A DNA stretch of 64,000 nt from Sphaerulina vaccinii. Lineage: Eukaryota > Ascomycota > Dothideomycetes > Mycosphaerellales > Mycosphaerellaceae. Below are positions 43,400-53,116 of the stretch, piece after piece; position 1 is the stretch's first letter, and each line of letters opens with the position of its first letter. The translations under genes were made by a program, and so were the position numbers. The DNA lies in NCBI GenBank assembly GCA_022570795.1, contig JAKUDP010000007.1, forward strand, positions 992,001 through 1,056,000. The letters run 5' to 3'. Below the pieces are notes generated by a model. The model saw only the letters and a list, made by a program, of their open reading frames with translations, was not told the DNA's origin and did not search any database.

Positions 43400-46273
43400 T
43401 CACGTTTTCGCCATCGCGTCTCTCTTCTCCTTCCACTCCACTTCCGCTTGCATACTCTCCTCCGGCTTCATACGAGCTTGTAACCTTTCCGCCCGCCTGA
43501 AGAGCCTCACTCGACTCATTTCCTCTTCTGTCAGCCCGCGCCTTTCACTCGCTGCTCTCTTTTTCATGGTCTTGATTCTTTCTCGGAAAGTTTCGAGATC
43601 TATAATGCGCGAACCTCCTCGCTTTCTGGACCAGAGAAGTGTCACTTCACCTTCTGTAGTGAGATGGATCTCCTTGCGTATTGGAGTGGAGGGTGAAGGC
43701 TCAGGGACGGGAAGGGTGAGTTGTTGGATGTCTTGTTCTTCGAGGAGGGAAAGCACGTCGGGCTCTTCTGCTGGAGATGGAACAATTGCAGGCGAGGGAC
43801 ACGAGAGGGTTCCGGTGTTTGTGTAGCCAAGGCCATTTCGCTGGATGATCGGGATTGAATCGGAGGAGTTGACTATGGGATCTGCGAGCTCGGTTGTAGA
43901 GGAAGCTTCGACAGTAGTTGTAGAAGGCGGCGAGATTTGGAGGTCTGTCTCGGGTGGAATGGCACCATCAGGCGCCGCAGGAAAGAGAGGTGAGTAGGAC
44001 GAGAGCTCGGAGCTCACGAACCTCACTGGGGGCATCGAACTCAGATACTCCTGCTGAGCAGCGGCTATCCTTTGATTCTTGGTCGTGGTGATGCCTTTTC
44101 CGGTCCTCATCCATAAAGAGTTATCATATCTGAGCCTGCCATGTGAAGGCTCCCCGAGAATCTCCTGGATTTCGTGTCTTGCTTTGGTGACGCGCTCTCT
44201 CCACTCCTGCTTGATGACAGGGAGCACATTTTGCCATAACCTCCATATCGCTTGATCCAGCTTTGTCGCCATTTCTTCTCCTTCGACCTCGCGTACTATA
44301 TCTAGTATGTACTGCACTCGAATGGGTTTGCGCAATCGCTGCAAGAATCGCAGAATGCCTGCTGTTACCAGTGCTCTCGTCATGACGCGACTCACTGGAC
44401 ATCCCCTGTCCTTGATGTACCTGTAGCATTCCCAGACTCTTCTGAACGCCACTCGTGGTTCGATTTGTTTCGATCGGGCGATAGTGATCGCTACCAGTTG
44501 AATGAGATCAATGTGCTCGGGAAGCAGGCTATTGTTTCGGATGCTGCGCTCTGGAGAAGGGACGAACTCCTCGGCGGTCTGGCGATGCAAAACTTTCCAG
44601 ATCGCGCGAGCATCCACTTTCTCGCTACGAGCCAGACGTAAAGCCAAATCCGGGAAGTCTTTCAGCGCAATGGTCGGCGATGACCTGAAGATACGCGATG
44701 CGTAGGCGAGTCCGGCATTACTTCCACAGTCGAGAAAGTGGCGAACGAGAGCATGAGATAGTTGTGACGGTATGCCGAGCGTTGGATGTCTCTGCAGTTC
44801 TCGAAATCTGTAAAACAGAGTCGGTGCGCCATTGTGTCGGTTCAGCGCGAGAGTCGCAAAGATGCTCACTGCCAATGAATCATGGGCAACGCCATTCTTC
44901 TGCAAAGCCTGGAGTAATGCTGGTACGGACGTCCATTGCCGCAACGTGCCTCGTCTAGTGGGCAGTCTCGCGTTACGCATTGCCTGATAATCTGCTCGGA
45001 TTGCTTCCAGGTCGGTCTTTCCAACTCTCGTCCCGTTCAGCGTGGTAGAGGCGTAATTGAGTCTAATTTCACTCCCAAGAAATGTCGCAATGGGCTCTTT
45101 CACAGCAAGGAGAGGGATCCAGTGCCGAAGCAGAATTTCGCAAAGGACGTTTTCCGGAAACGCGGAGAGATGCTCAGCGAGCACGCCAGGGTCATGGAAA
45201 CACGATGCTAGTGCTGCATGCACAGTATTGAATGCATCACGGGGCACTTGACTCTGTAGAGAACGACACCTGGACAAGCAATGAAGCCATATGAGCATCT
45301 CCCCGCTAGGCTTGGTGTGCGAAGCGGACATGCGCAACAGCGTCCTGGTCGTGTCTTCACATACTGCAGCCAACTGGCTGCTCGGTATCTCGTCCAGGAT
45401 GCGATTGATCCTCACGTCGCTCCGCTTCTCCATACTGGCCATGGAGCGCAGTATCTCAGGTAGGTCCTCTGCAGCCAATGTCCGCAGACGTACTTTGCTC
45501 GCAACTATTTCCGCAAGTGCTCGATACGCCTGACGTGAAGGCTTCCTGTCAGCCAGCCACTCGCATAGCCTCAGAACATTATTGGCCTCGGGTTCGTCTC
45601 TCGTACTTTCCAGAAACGTCAATACATCGTCCAAATCAACCTTGCTCACAGACTTCATCTCTTTCGTGTCCAGCAACTCATCAAAAGCAGCTCGGCTGAC
45701 TTCAACCGCATCCACCTCTTCCTCCTCAATCTCCGGCACAGTCTCAAAGATCGCCTCTTTCCTCTTTGCACTCTTCGGAAACATCCAATGCTCCGCCTTC
45801 TTCGCCTTCTCCACACCAGGCGGTATCCATTTCAGATCTCGCTGTGGATCAAATTGTCTCCCTCCATAACCTCCAAATCCAAACAGAGCGCCAGAATCAG
45901 CGCCTCCACCTTGCACACCTGCGCCAACAGCGCTCATGCCCATTCTCCTTCGCGCGATTCGTCTGTGAGCTTCCAACGGGCCGGGTACGTTGCTTCCATA
46001 TCGTCGGCCGGACTTAGACTTGTGGTGATGTGCATTGGAGACGCGGAGGAAGCGATTCCATGCTTCGGTGAGGACATGATCGCTAAGCCAGAGGTACTGC
46101 TCTATCGGCGCGGACCTGAGAGCTGTCCGGCATGGCATAGCAGGTGTGCTCCAATATGTTTGTCGTACATATAGGCTAGAATGGGTGAGAGGAGAGCTTG
46201 CCGTAGGTAGGTCGCGGAGTTGTCGGAGGTGCTTGGCGTTCGTTGACTTGAGATGAAGTTCAATGCTTCCCAT
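43400..46273 (-). CDS. Large helical protein of unknown function, likely mitochondrial
   Basis: The open frame extends from 43400 to 46366 (988 codons). I place the start at 46273 (MGSIEL) or, more likely, 46138 (MPCRTALRSAPIEQYLWLSD), because the first 30 codons overlap the divergent uS2m gene. An N-terminal block (RRYGSNVPGPLEAHRRIARR) resembles the start of a protein family I remember in many Pezizomycotina without a known role. The middle 500 residues are mainly alpha-helical with repeat-like helix pairs, in the manner of PPR/TPR-type RNA-binding or scaffold proteins. I cannot assign a specific repeat. The C-terminus is basic and coiled-coil-like (RERIKTMKKRAASERRGLTE). Head-to-head pairing with a mitochondrial ribosomal protein and a basic N-terminus make a mitochondrial expression role plausible but unproven. 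Confidence 0.65.
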   Translation of the reverse strand: MGSIELHLKSTNAKHLRQLRDLPTASSPLTHSSLYVRQTYWSTPAMPCRTALRSAPIEQYLWLSDHVLTEAWNRFLRVSNAHHHKSKSGRRYGSNVPGPLEAHRRIARRRMGMSAVGAGVQGGGADSGALFGFGGYGGRQFDPQRDLKWIPPGVEKAKKAEHWMFPKSAKRKEAIFETVPEIEEEEVDAVEVSRAAFDELLDTKEMKSVSKVDLDDVLTFLESTRDEPEANNVLRLCEWLADRKPSRQAYRALAEIVASKVRLRTLAAEDLPEILRSMASMEKRSDVRINRILDEIPSSQLAAVCEDTTRTLLRMSASHTKPSGEMLIWLHCLSRCRSLQSQVPRDAFNTVHAALASCFHDPGVLAEHLSAFPENVLCEILLRHWIPLLAVKEPIATFLGSEIRLNYASTTLNGTRVGKTDLEAIRADYQAMRNARLPTRRGTLRQWTSVPALLQALQKNGVAHDSLAVSIFATLALNRHNGAPTLFYRFRELQRHPTLGIPSQLSHALVRHFLDCGSNAGLAYASRIFRSSPTIALKDFPDLALRLARSEKVDARAIWKVLHRQTAEEFVPSPERSIRNNSLLPEHIDLIQLVAITIARSKQIEPRVAFRRVWECYRYIKDRGCPVSRVMTRALVTAGILRFLQRLRKPIRVQYILDIVREVEGEEMATKLDQAIWRLWQNVLPVIKQEWRERVTKARHEIQEILGEPSHGRLRYDNSLWMRTGKGITTTKNQRIAAAQQEYLSSMPPVRFVSSELSSYSPLFPAAPDGAIPPETDLQISPPSTTTVEASSTTELADPIVNSSDSIPIIQRNGLGYTNTGTLSCPSPAIVPSPAEEPDVLSLLEEQDIQQLTLPVPEPSPSTPIRKEIHLTTEGEVTLLWSRKRGGSRIIDLETFRERIKTMKKRAASERRGLTEEEMSRVRLFRRAERLQARMKPEESMQAEVEWKEKRDAMAKT

Positions 46274-46289
46274 ACTGAGATGAAGTTGA

Positions 46290-48074
46290 ATGCAGAACAG
46301 CAACACGATGATCATAAGAGCACTGCGACTGCGGCATCTCCATCTCTCGCAGTATGAGAAGAGCATCGCTCTCCCTCGCTTCTACACCACATCGTCGCCT
46401 CGCCTCTCCTCACTCGAATCGACAGTTTCGCCCAACGCAGAAGCGTCTGAACGAGTCGGACTTCCTCAATTCACAGCGACAGCTGCTGGCTCTTCTTCCA
46501 TCGGACCCAACACAATCGTCGATCGAACAGTGCCTCTAAACGACCCCAATCATCCCGTCGCCCTCGACTACGCTTTCTACCAACACAACAAAAAGTACAC
46601 TTCTCGAGTCGGTTCTACTCTCGCACCACACTACAAACCTCACGAACTCCTTACAAAGCCGCCTTCACCACGCGATATCACTCTTGAAGCCCTCATCGCT
46701 GCGCAGACACATATCGGCCATGCTACATCTCTCTGGAACCCAAGCAACGCACGCTACATCTTCGGTATCAGAGGCGAACATGATCCCATCCATATCATCT
46801 CTCCAGACGCTACAGCTTCTCATCTCCGTCGAGCGTGTAAGATTGTCTCTGGAGTAGCAGAAAGAGGAGGTCTGATCTTGTTCGTCGGAACAAGACAGGG
46901 ACAAGCTCGCGCAGTAGTAAAAGCAGCAGAACTCACACAAGGCTGCCATCTGTTCACGAAATGGATTCCAGGCTCCATCACGAACGGACAGCAAATCTTA
47001 GGGAGATGTGAGAAGAGAGTGAAGAACGAACTGGACGAAGATGTCGAAGGATTCGAAGATCAATTATACACGAAAGCGGCCATCAAACCAGATTTGGTGG
47101 TGTGCCTCAATCCGCTGGAGAACTACGTTCTGCTACACGAATGTGGTTTGAACAATATCCCTACAGTGGGAATCATTGATACAGATGCCAATCCTACCTG
47201 GGTCACGTATCCTATTCCTGCGAACGATGATTCCCTCAGAGCTGTACAGTTTATTTGTGGTGTGCTTGGAAAGGCAGGACAGGAAGGCCAGGAGAGGAGG
47301 TTAAGAGATGCTTTGCCTAGACGAGGGAACTCTGACGGGTTTGTGGTATATCCGCCGATTCATGGGCTGCAGGCCCCCGAGGAGGACGGAAGGGAGAGAA
47401 GAGGTGGGAATGAGAGGGTCGTGGGGAGTGCGAAGCTCATGAAGGTAAGGGACAGAAGCGCTGATGCAGGACACCTTGCGGCGCTTGAGCAGCAGACGGC
47501 TGAAGAGCAGCCACTGTTCCCGGATGATTTCGAAGGCGCAGATGTCAGGAATCATGAGAAGGATCAAGCTCTGTTGGCACAAGCAGAGAAGACACTCTTC
47601 GACCAGGATAATATGGAAGCGGCCGCAGCAGCAGACGGCACCCTTGAAGCAGAAGAAGCCACACAAACCTCTTCAGATTCAGCCCTTCTGGATGCTGCAC
47701 AAAAGGCTCTTTCCGACGAAGACTCTTCATCAGAAGACGTGTACGATTTTGCCGACGTCTACGCATCGTTCAACGACGACTCCTCCGAGCCAGATCTATC
47801 TGAAGTCGATCAATCTCTAGTAGACGACACCTACACGCAGCAGAACCAAGCGGACACTTCAGCTGAAGATGCCGCACAATTCGGACTCGGCAAAGACGAT
47901 CCAGTCTACTCTCAAGCAGCTAAACCAATGGAGCAGGTCGATGAAGTCGAGAACGAGCTTGGAGAGCAGGCACCTGAATCTGCGGTCAAAGCGGGCAACC
48001 CAGAAGTGAAAGATGTTGATAACGAGAGTCAAAAGGAAGTCAACGCTGCTGTTGAAGAGGCGAAGAAGAGGTAG
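46290..48074 (+). CDS. MRP4: Mitochondrial small-subunit ribosomal protein uS2m with long acidic tail
   Basis: Single exon, 594 codons. The start is at 46290 or the in-frame ATG at 46308. Either gives a basic Arg/Leu-rich mitochondrial presequence (MIIRALRLRHLHLSQYEK). The uS2 domain runs from about residue 130 to 345: ALIAAQTHIGHATSLWNP, IFGIRGEHDPIHIISPD, FVGTRQGQARAVVKAAELTQ, KPDLVVCLNPLENYVLLHEC and IPTVGIIDTDANPTWVTYPI. These blocks are diagnostic of S2/Mrp4. The protein sits on the head of the mitochondrial small ribosomal subunit. After about residue 350 there is an extension of over 200 residues, Glu/Asp/Ala/Gln-rich and probably disordered, that bacterial S2 and yeast Mrp4 lack. The gene is divergent from the 988-codon gene, and their 5' ends are nearly overlapping. 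Confidence 0.9.
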   Translation: MQNSNTMIIRALRLRHLHLSQYEKSIALPRFYTTSSPRLSSLESTVSPNAEASERVGLPQFTATAAGSSSIGPNTIVDRTVPLNDPNHPVALDYAFYQHNKKYTSRVGSTLAPHYKPHELLTKPPSPRDITLEALIAAQTHIGHATSLWNPSNARYIFGIRGEHDPIHIISPDATASHLRRACKIVSGVAERGGLILFVGTRQGQARAVVKAAELTQGCHLFTKWIPGSITNGQQILGRCEKRVKNELDEDVEGFEDQLYTKAAIKPDLVVCLNPLENYVLLHECGLNNIPTVGIIDTDANPTWVTYPIPANDDSLRAVQFICGVLGKAGQEGQERRLRDALPRRGNSDGFVVYPPIHGLQAPEEDGRERRGGNERVVGSAKLMKVRDRSADAGHLAALEQQTAEEQPLFPDDFEGADVRNHEKDQALLAQAEKTLFDQDNMEAAAAADGTLEAEEATQTSSDSALLDAAQKALSDEDSSSEDVYDFADVYASFNDDSSEPDLSEVDQSLVDDTYTQQNQADTSAEDAAQFGLGKDDPVYSQAAKPMEQVDEVENELGEQAPESAVKAGNPEVKDVDNESQKEVNAAVEEAKKR

Positions 48075-48672
48075 GAGCACATTTTGTATAAATTATTGTA
48101 TAGAGACTATGGGATATGACTTTCTACTGAGATCAAAGATAGGTGACCTTGTCCTCACTATCACCCGCAGACCAGCCCGCCCTATCGATCGTCCGAGAAT
48201 CATTCGAACGATCGCTGCCGGTCTCTCTGCGAACTCGCGTTATCTATGTCACTATAAGCAGCCTCGAGGTGCTAGCAGATTTGATACTGAAGTCGGAGAG
48301 GGCATCGGACGCCTAGCTCGTGTTTAATGTCTCTCCCAATTTTTGCTATCTGTGCAGCCTCGAGTAGAGACTACGATCAACGGCAACAATCGACTCTTTC
48401 GAGTCTTGTTCGCATCCTGCTCCATGCTCCGAGTATTAAGCCTCATCTATTGTTTGACCTGACCTGGCAGACAGGTGGCTTCCCCGCCTCATTAAATCGA
48501 CTCAGCTTCGTCACTCTCGAGACTGAAATCTCGATGATACTCTTGAGTCTAACGACACCGAGAGACAATCATACATGATCCAGATCTTCTGGTCCAAGGT
48601 CCTGCGGCAGATTTACTCCTGACTTGTCTAGAAGGCAGACGCACTGGAACAACCTCGGACGCTGCAGTCGCA
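48075..48672. other. Intergenic
   Basis: 3' flank of the uS2m gene and upstream region of the next gene. Short plus-strand frames have no protein-like features. Confidence 0.45.
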
Positions 48673-49647
48673 ATGAGGACCATAATCGATTCTCCGCGTG
48701 ACTGGCACGAACGCTACGCTTCGCAGCTAGTCGAGAATCTCTGTTCTAGATACCGCTGGGCATGGCGATCGATACATCGCAACTATCATCGAGAGCGTCT
48801 AAGCTTTATTCGGCTCGGCATGGCTCCAGCTCCTCTACCAAGGACGATCTTTCGCTTATTCAACAAGACGGCATTCACGTATCTCGTAGATTTGCCTAAC
48901 ACCATATGGCGGAGAAGGCTCGATGACGGTACTCTCAGCGATATAGATTGGATGTACAAGATCTATGATTCGTGGCGAGCTCGAGCGACGGAGAATGACT
49001 TGAGCGATGGACATTATGTCACAGAGGGAGTCCAAATGTCGGATGAGCTCTCGCAAATGTTCAGAAACGCCGTCACAGATGAAAAATGTCATCTGAAAGA
49101 CCTCGAGCGCTGTCTTCGCCTTCTGACGGAAGCACATCTTGATCTTCTCAAGACAGCCAGAGCATACGTGAAGGAGTTGGACAAGTATGAGCACACTTTC
49201 CAGAGGTTGCTGACACGCGACAACTCAATGGTGTCTCCCATCTGCGAAGCCGTATTTATGGTGAGGAGTTGGTGGGGAAACCAAGACGAGACTGTACTCT
49301 TGGTACTCACGGGCCATTCGTCAAAGATGCAGTCGAGACCCCCTACTTTTGCAGACATTCCAGAAGAGGAATTGCTCTCCCGACCAACGTACACTTCGGC
49401 TGAGGTCTCAGTTGACACAGCCCTTGCGTTCCTCGCACGACTCGAGGCCCAAGAACGAGAGGTGAATTCGGACTATAGTGCTGCTGCCATTACAAGGATA
49501 GAAGCACGGCAGCGGTCTCGATTGCTAACCGCTCAGGCGGCAGTTAGTAGAGCACACGCACATGGACTTGATCCTTTGTCCGAGGCGACACGGGAGTTGA
49601 GGAAGATTCTTGAGCTTCAAGAAATGTCGGAACATGCCGCAGCATAG
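48673..49647 (+). CDS. Unrecognised 324-aa protein
   Basis: Single exon with a strongly charged, helix-rich composition and no signal peptide or membrane helix. The N-terminal third is Arg/Trp-rich (CSRYRWAWRSIHRNYHRERL, then LPNTIWRRRLDDGTLSDIDW). The middle is helical (HLKDLERCLRLLTEAHLDLL). The C-terminal third is helical and coiled-coil-like with many Arg/Gln/Ala (ITRIEARQRSRLLTAQAAVS). I recognise no family. The length and absence of stops support a real gene, but it could be lineage-specific. An in-frame ATG further in (at about residue 50, GMAPAPLPRTIFRLF) is an alternative start. Confidence 0.5.
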   Translation: MRTIIDSPRDWHERYASQLVENLCSRYRWAWRSIHRNYHRERLSFIRLGMAPAPLPRTIFRLFNKTAFTYLVDLPNTIWRRRLDDGTLSDIDWMYKIYDSWRARATENDLSDGHYVTEGVQMSDELSQMFRNAVTDEKCHLKDLERCLRLLTEAHLDLLKTARAYVKELDKYEHTFQRLLTRDNSMVSPICEAVFMVRSWWGNQDETVLLVLTGHSSKMQSRPPTFADIPEEELLSRPTYTSAEVSVDTALAFLARLEAQEREVNSDYSAAAITRIEARQRSRLLTAQAAVSRAHAHGLDPLSEATRELRKILELQEMSEHAAA

Positions 49648-50249
49648 CGCGTACAATGTAATATCAAGGCGGAGCGCGATAGCCTGGCCTTTTACTTGAG
49701 TAGACGTGCACTTCGTTCACTCACGTACACAAATGCGAATGTAGTGAACAACCGAACAAGTCTGTCAGTGGCGAGTTTAACGTGCGCTCGACGAGACACG
49801 AAGTTGAGAAGTGACTAGTATGGATCTGCATCCCTCTGAACGAAAAAGGCCGGCGGCGTGGCTATGGACGGCGCGGTCGTGGATGGCGGGACGATCGTTG
49901 CTGAAAGAAGGAGGTGCTGGAATGTTGGAAGGCCTATTAGATGGTGTATAGCGGCTTGTGGAGAAGACCGAGGTGCTCGTGGAAGTTGCAGGTCTCGGAG
50001 GCCGCCATATGGAACGGGGAGATTGGATACAGCTGCTAAGTCTTCCATCCTGTACCCAAGACCTTTACTTGATGTGAGACGATCCTCATGGAGTCTTGTG
50101 AGGTTCTCGAGTGGTGCGTTGCATGTAAGAGATCAGCCACACCAAATTGCTGACATCGCAAGAGGATTCCTGGCGAGTGCTGCTGTGGACTGCTCCTCAT
50201 TGGCTCGTAGTTGGTCGTGCGTAGCTTCAGACACGTGTGTCAACGTACT
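49648..50249. other. Intergenic between convergent genes
   Basis: The plus-strand gene ending at 49647 and the minus-strand flavoprotein ending at 50250 face each other. The plus-strand frame 49858-50313 overlaps the flavoprotein's 3' end and is not supported. Confidence 0.45.
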
Positions 50250-52016
50250 TCAATACAGGTCATCCTTTGCGTTCATTTCCTCAACCAGAAGCCTCATCTG
50301 CTCATTCTCGTAGAACTCCGCCGCTACCTCATCGAATTCTGCGTCTAGGTCCTCGCGTGCTTGCGGAATGCCAGCAGCAGACCCATAGCTCTCCTTCCTT
50401 TTCTCCTCATCAGCAATCAACCTCGCCACATTCTTCCCCATCAACGCATTAGTCTCCATCGTACTAATAAAGCTGTCCATGCCACCTGTATACCACAAGC
50501 CTTGCGTGAGCTTCGCATCCTCGAAGGTGACCCGCGGGTACTCGTAAGGATACGAGTTCCAAATCTTGCGGTACAGCCACGTAATATCGCCCTTGTTGCG
50601 ATTGGGATTGCTATCTTCGGGCCTGATACCAAGTAAAGCTTCAATCCAAGCACTCGACGGCGCTTCCGGAGAGAAGATCTTGTATAGATACTCGTCTTTG
50701 CCACTCTTTGGATTAACAATCGGTCGCAAGAGGGAGATGCTGAAGAAGCCGGGCTTGCCAACTCCTTCCTTGCCGGACTTGGCAGGTGCGCCGTCTGCAA
50801 GAGTTGTGAGAATGACTTGTGGAACGGGTATATTTGGCGATAAATTGAAGAAAGTAGGACTGAGGAGGCGTGGGCTGGTGAAAAGCGTGACGTGAAGTTC
50901 CACGTAAGGGATCGTGTCGGGCTTTCGAAATGACACGAAAGCCCACGGGTTTCTGTCAGGCTGCAATTTCGTGGTGATGTTCGTGTACTGGTATGGTCCT
51001 GCGATGATGACGTGGTCGGCCATGGTATGAGAGTGTTCGGCGGGAGAGCTGGACGTAGGGGACGAAGTGATGGTGTACCCAGCATCTGAGGCCTCCCATA
51101 TCTCGTCAACTCGCTCTCCCAGTCTCACATGCGCACCGCTTGCATCAATCATCTTCTCAAAGATCCTCCAATTCCCTCCCTCAACAGCGACAGCCCCATC
51201 TGTAGCCATACAAACCATAGCCTCCAATCCATGGATATACTCTAGATTCTGCGCATAGTTCACTCGCGTGCTTGCCTGCACAATCTCCCTCCCGAAGCTA
51301 CCCGTTATACCATTCTCTCTCATATACTGCTGTCCAGTCGCGGCAGTCACAGCCAACAATCCTGTAGCCTGAGCAGCCTCCGTAAGACTGCTGAAAGGAA
51401 AGACTGGTGCCTCATACATGCTCAGGAACTTGCCGACCACTTTCTTCATCAGTCGTTGCGTTTTGACAGGTGCCAGTCCATATCTCCAGAGAAGTTTCGC
51501 AACATCCCAGTATCCGTTCAGACTTCCGTCTAGTTCTACGATGAAGCGCTCTCCATCCCATATTCCCAGATCACTGCCTGTATGTCCCTTCGGATTGTCA
51601 TCTCCACTCTTCGTAGTCAGATTGAACTCCCTAGCTACATCAACCAGTATCTGGTTCACGCTCACAAAGATTGAAGCGCCCAGTTCCACGGAGTACTCAT
51701 ACTCCAATCCCGGCACAAGTTCACGCCGAGAGGTGAGCTCGTCGTCGGTCAGGTCGTAGGCATTGATTGTGGTGCTTCGACCTCCAATGTAAGACGCTGC
51801 TTCGAAGATGGTGATGTTGACTGGTACGGAGGCATTGTGGGCATATTGAGAGAGGTGGTAGGCTGCAGAAGCTCCTGCTGCTCCGGCGCCGATGATTGCT
51901 ATTTGTACGGGTCTTTCGGTGGTCTGCTGCTGCTGGAGTGGGATCTGAGCCTGTTGTTGTGCTGCGGTCAGGCTGACTGCTGCTAGCAGTGGGGAAATGA
52001 AGTGGATGAGCTTCAT
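50250..52016 (-). CDS. Secretory-pathway FAD flavoprotein of the prenylcysteine oxidase (lyase) family
   Basis: Single exon, 588 aa. Residues 1-19 (MKLIHFISPLLAAVSLTAA) form a signal peptide. A Gln-rich linker leads to the FAD Rossmann motif (VQIAIIGAGAAGASAAYHLS, with GxGxxG at 43-48), then FEAASYIGGRSTT, the acid that binds the ribose and the GGR motif. The C-terminal part carries NSYPYEYPRVTF and GLWYTGGMDSFISTMETNAL, matching the C-terminal dinucleotide block and the prenylcysteine lyase domain. Several Asn-X-Ser/Thr sequons fit a luminal or vacuolar protein. In animals the enzyme oxidatively cleaves farnesyl- or geranylgeranyl-cysteine released by turnover of prenylated proteins. The fungal members are presumed to do the same. 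Length agrees with fungal homologues. The acidic C-terminal helix (DEVAAEFYENEQMRLLVEEM) seems fungal-specific. Confidence 0.88.
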   Translation of the reverse strand: MKLIHFISPLLAAVSLTAAQQQAQIPLQQQQTTERPVQIAIIGAGAAGASAAYHLSQYAHNASVPVNITIFEAASYIGGRSTTINAYDLTDDELTSRRELVPGLEYEYSVELGASIFVSVNQILVDVAREFNLTTKSGDDNPKGHTGSDLGIWDGERFIVELDGSLNGYWDVAKLLWRYGLAPVKTQRLMKKVVGKFLSMYEAPVFPFSSLTEAAQATGLLAVTAATGQQYMRENGITGSFGREIVQASTRVNYAQNLEYIHGLEAMVCMATDGAVAVEGGNWRIFEKMIDASGAHVRLGERVDEIWEASDAGYTITSSPTSSSPAEHSHTMADHVIIAGPYQYTNITTKLQPDRNPWAFVSFRKPDTIPYVELHVTLFTSPRLLSPTFFNLSPNIPVPQVILTTLADGAPAKSGKEGVGKPGFFSISLLRPIVNPKSGKDEYLYKIFSPEAPSSAWIEALLGIRPEDSNPNRNKGDITWLYRKIWNSYPYEYPRVTFEDAKLTQGLWYTGGMDSFISTMETNALMGKNVARLIADEEKRKESYGSAAGIPQAREDLDAEFDEVAAEFYENEQMRLLVEEMNAKDDLY

Positions 52017-52717
52017 GGTGGGAAGTCTGTCCTGTTCCCAGAGATGGATTTGTGATTACAGCGCCTCAATGGGCATCTGTGAGTTGTGTTTGTTCACATG
52101 TTCGTGCATAGGAAGTCGAAGTCCGCATTGCATCGTGAGGAGGAAGCTGCTGACAACGTCAAGGACCCCTGCTATCAGATCGTGGAACGGCAAGGAGCGG
52201 ATCTTCACAAGACCAAGAAACAAGCATTCGATCTGCCAGGGGACAAATCGACGTCAGACTACACGAATGAAACAGGCACAAGTTTGAAGGTTGATCGTGA
52301 ACATCGGCATGAAGTCAGAGGTTGCAGTGATCAGGAGTGGAGCCATCAGTAGTGGTGGAGAGTGAGAGTTAACACATTCACTTTCAGATTGATGTGTCGT
52401 GGTAGTCGTTAATCGCTATAATACTTCTAGTATCTTGGGTATTCGCGTAAAACAACTGTTGATGCCTTCACATAGCATGGCAGCTCTGTAGTCAAGGCTC
52501 GCCTTCTGGCGATGCGTGTTATCGTCGCGCTGTCGTGAAGGTGATTCGTAGTCAGATCTCTCCCGGAGCAGGCAAGAAACATGGCTGTATCCTCGATCTT
52601 TGAGCTGATCGCAGATCCGGCGGTACAGCTGCGGTTTCTCTAAAGCTAAAGCCACAATACGGTCTCATACTTTCAGCATCCTTCTCCTCTTGTCTGCACA
52701 AGCACAACGGGTCTTCG
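52017..52717. other. Intergenic
   Basis: Promoter of the flavoprotein gene (minus strand) and 3' flank of the next minus-strand gene. No convincing coding frame. Confidence 0.45.
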
Positions 52718-53116
52718 TCAGGGTACGAGTGCCTTGCTTGCATTCAATGGTATTGTGCCGCTATCGGTGAGGCTCGCGACCGCTTCTCCACTGCGCTGAA
52801 GTATTCGTTGTGCCAGGTCAGGTATAGGTGCTGTCACAGCTGTTGGCATCTTGTAGTAGCCGGTGAGGTAGTAGGCAAGTCGTTGTAGTGCCTCGATTGC
52901 GGTCCGTGGCAAGATGTAGTAGGTGAAAGCGAGGCAGAGTCCCAGTAGCGAAAGAATGACGAGGTTGAAAGCAGTCTTCTCTCCAGTGGACATGACATAA
53001 AGTCCTGTATTGACTTCGTAGCGGTAGTATGCCAGTTGCCATTGGTAGTATGCTTCAGTAAAGATGTTGTTGTTCTTGAGTCGTCGTGGAAATGTAGCTG
53101 GACTGTACGTTCCCAT
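52718..53116 (-). CDS. Small-subunit-like protein of serine palmitoyltransferase
   Basis: About 132 aa from the ATG at 53116 (MGTYSPATFPRRLKNNN). The frame is open back to 53242 but the extra 42 residues look unrelated. The core (YYRYEVNTGLYVMSTGEKTA, then FNLVILSLLGLCLAFTYYIL) matches the pattern of the small activating subunits of serine palmitoyltransferase (ssSPT/Tsc3-like). The pattern is an amphipathic Tyr-rich helix, a [ML]-x3-E-K/W element, one membrane helix and then a Pro. These ER proteins bind the catalytic Lcb1/Lcb2 pair, stimulate sphingoid-base synthesis and influence acyl-CoA choice. Residues 95-132 are a low-complexity tail. The assignment rests on a short motif recognised by eye, so it is moderate. 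No intron is needed. Confidence 0.6.
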   Translation of the reverse strand: MGTYSPATFPRRLKNNNIFTEAYYQWQLAYYRYEVNTGLYVMSTGEKTAFNLVILSLLGLCLAFTYYILPRTAIEALQRLAYYLTGYYKMPTAVTAPIPDLAQRILQRSGEAVASLTDSGTIPLNASKALVP

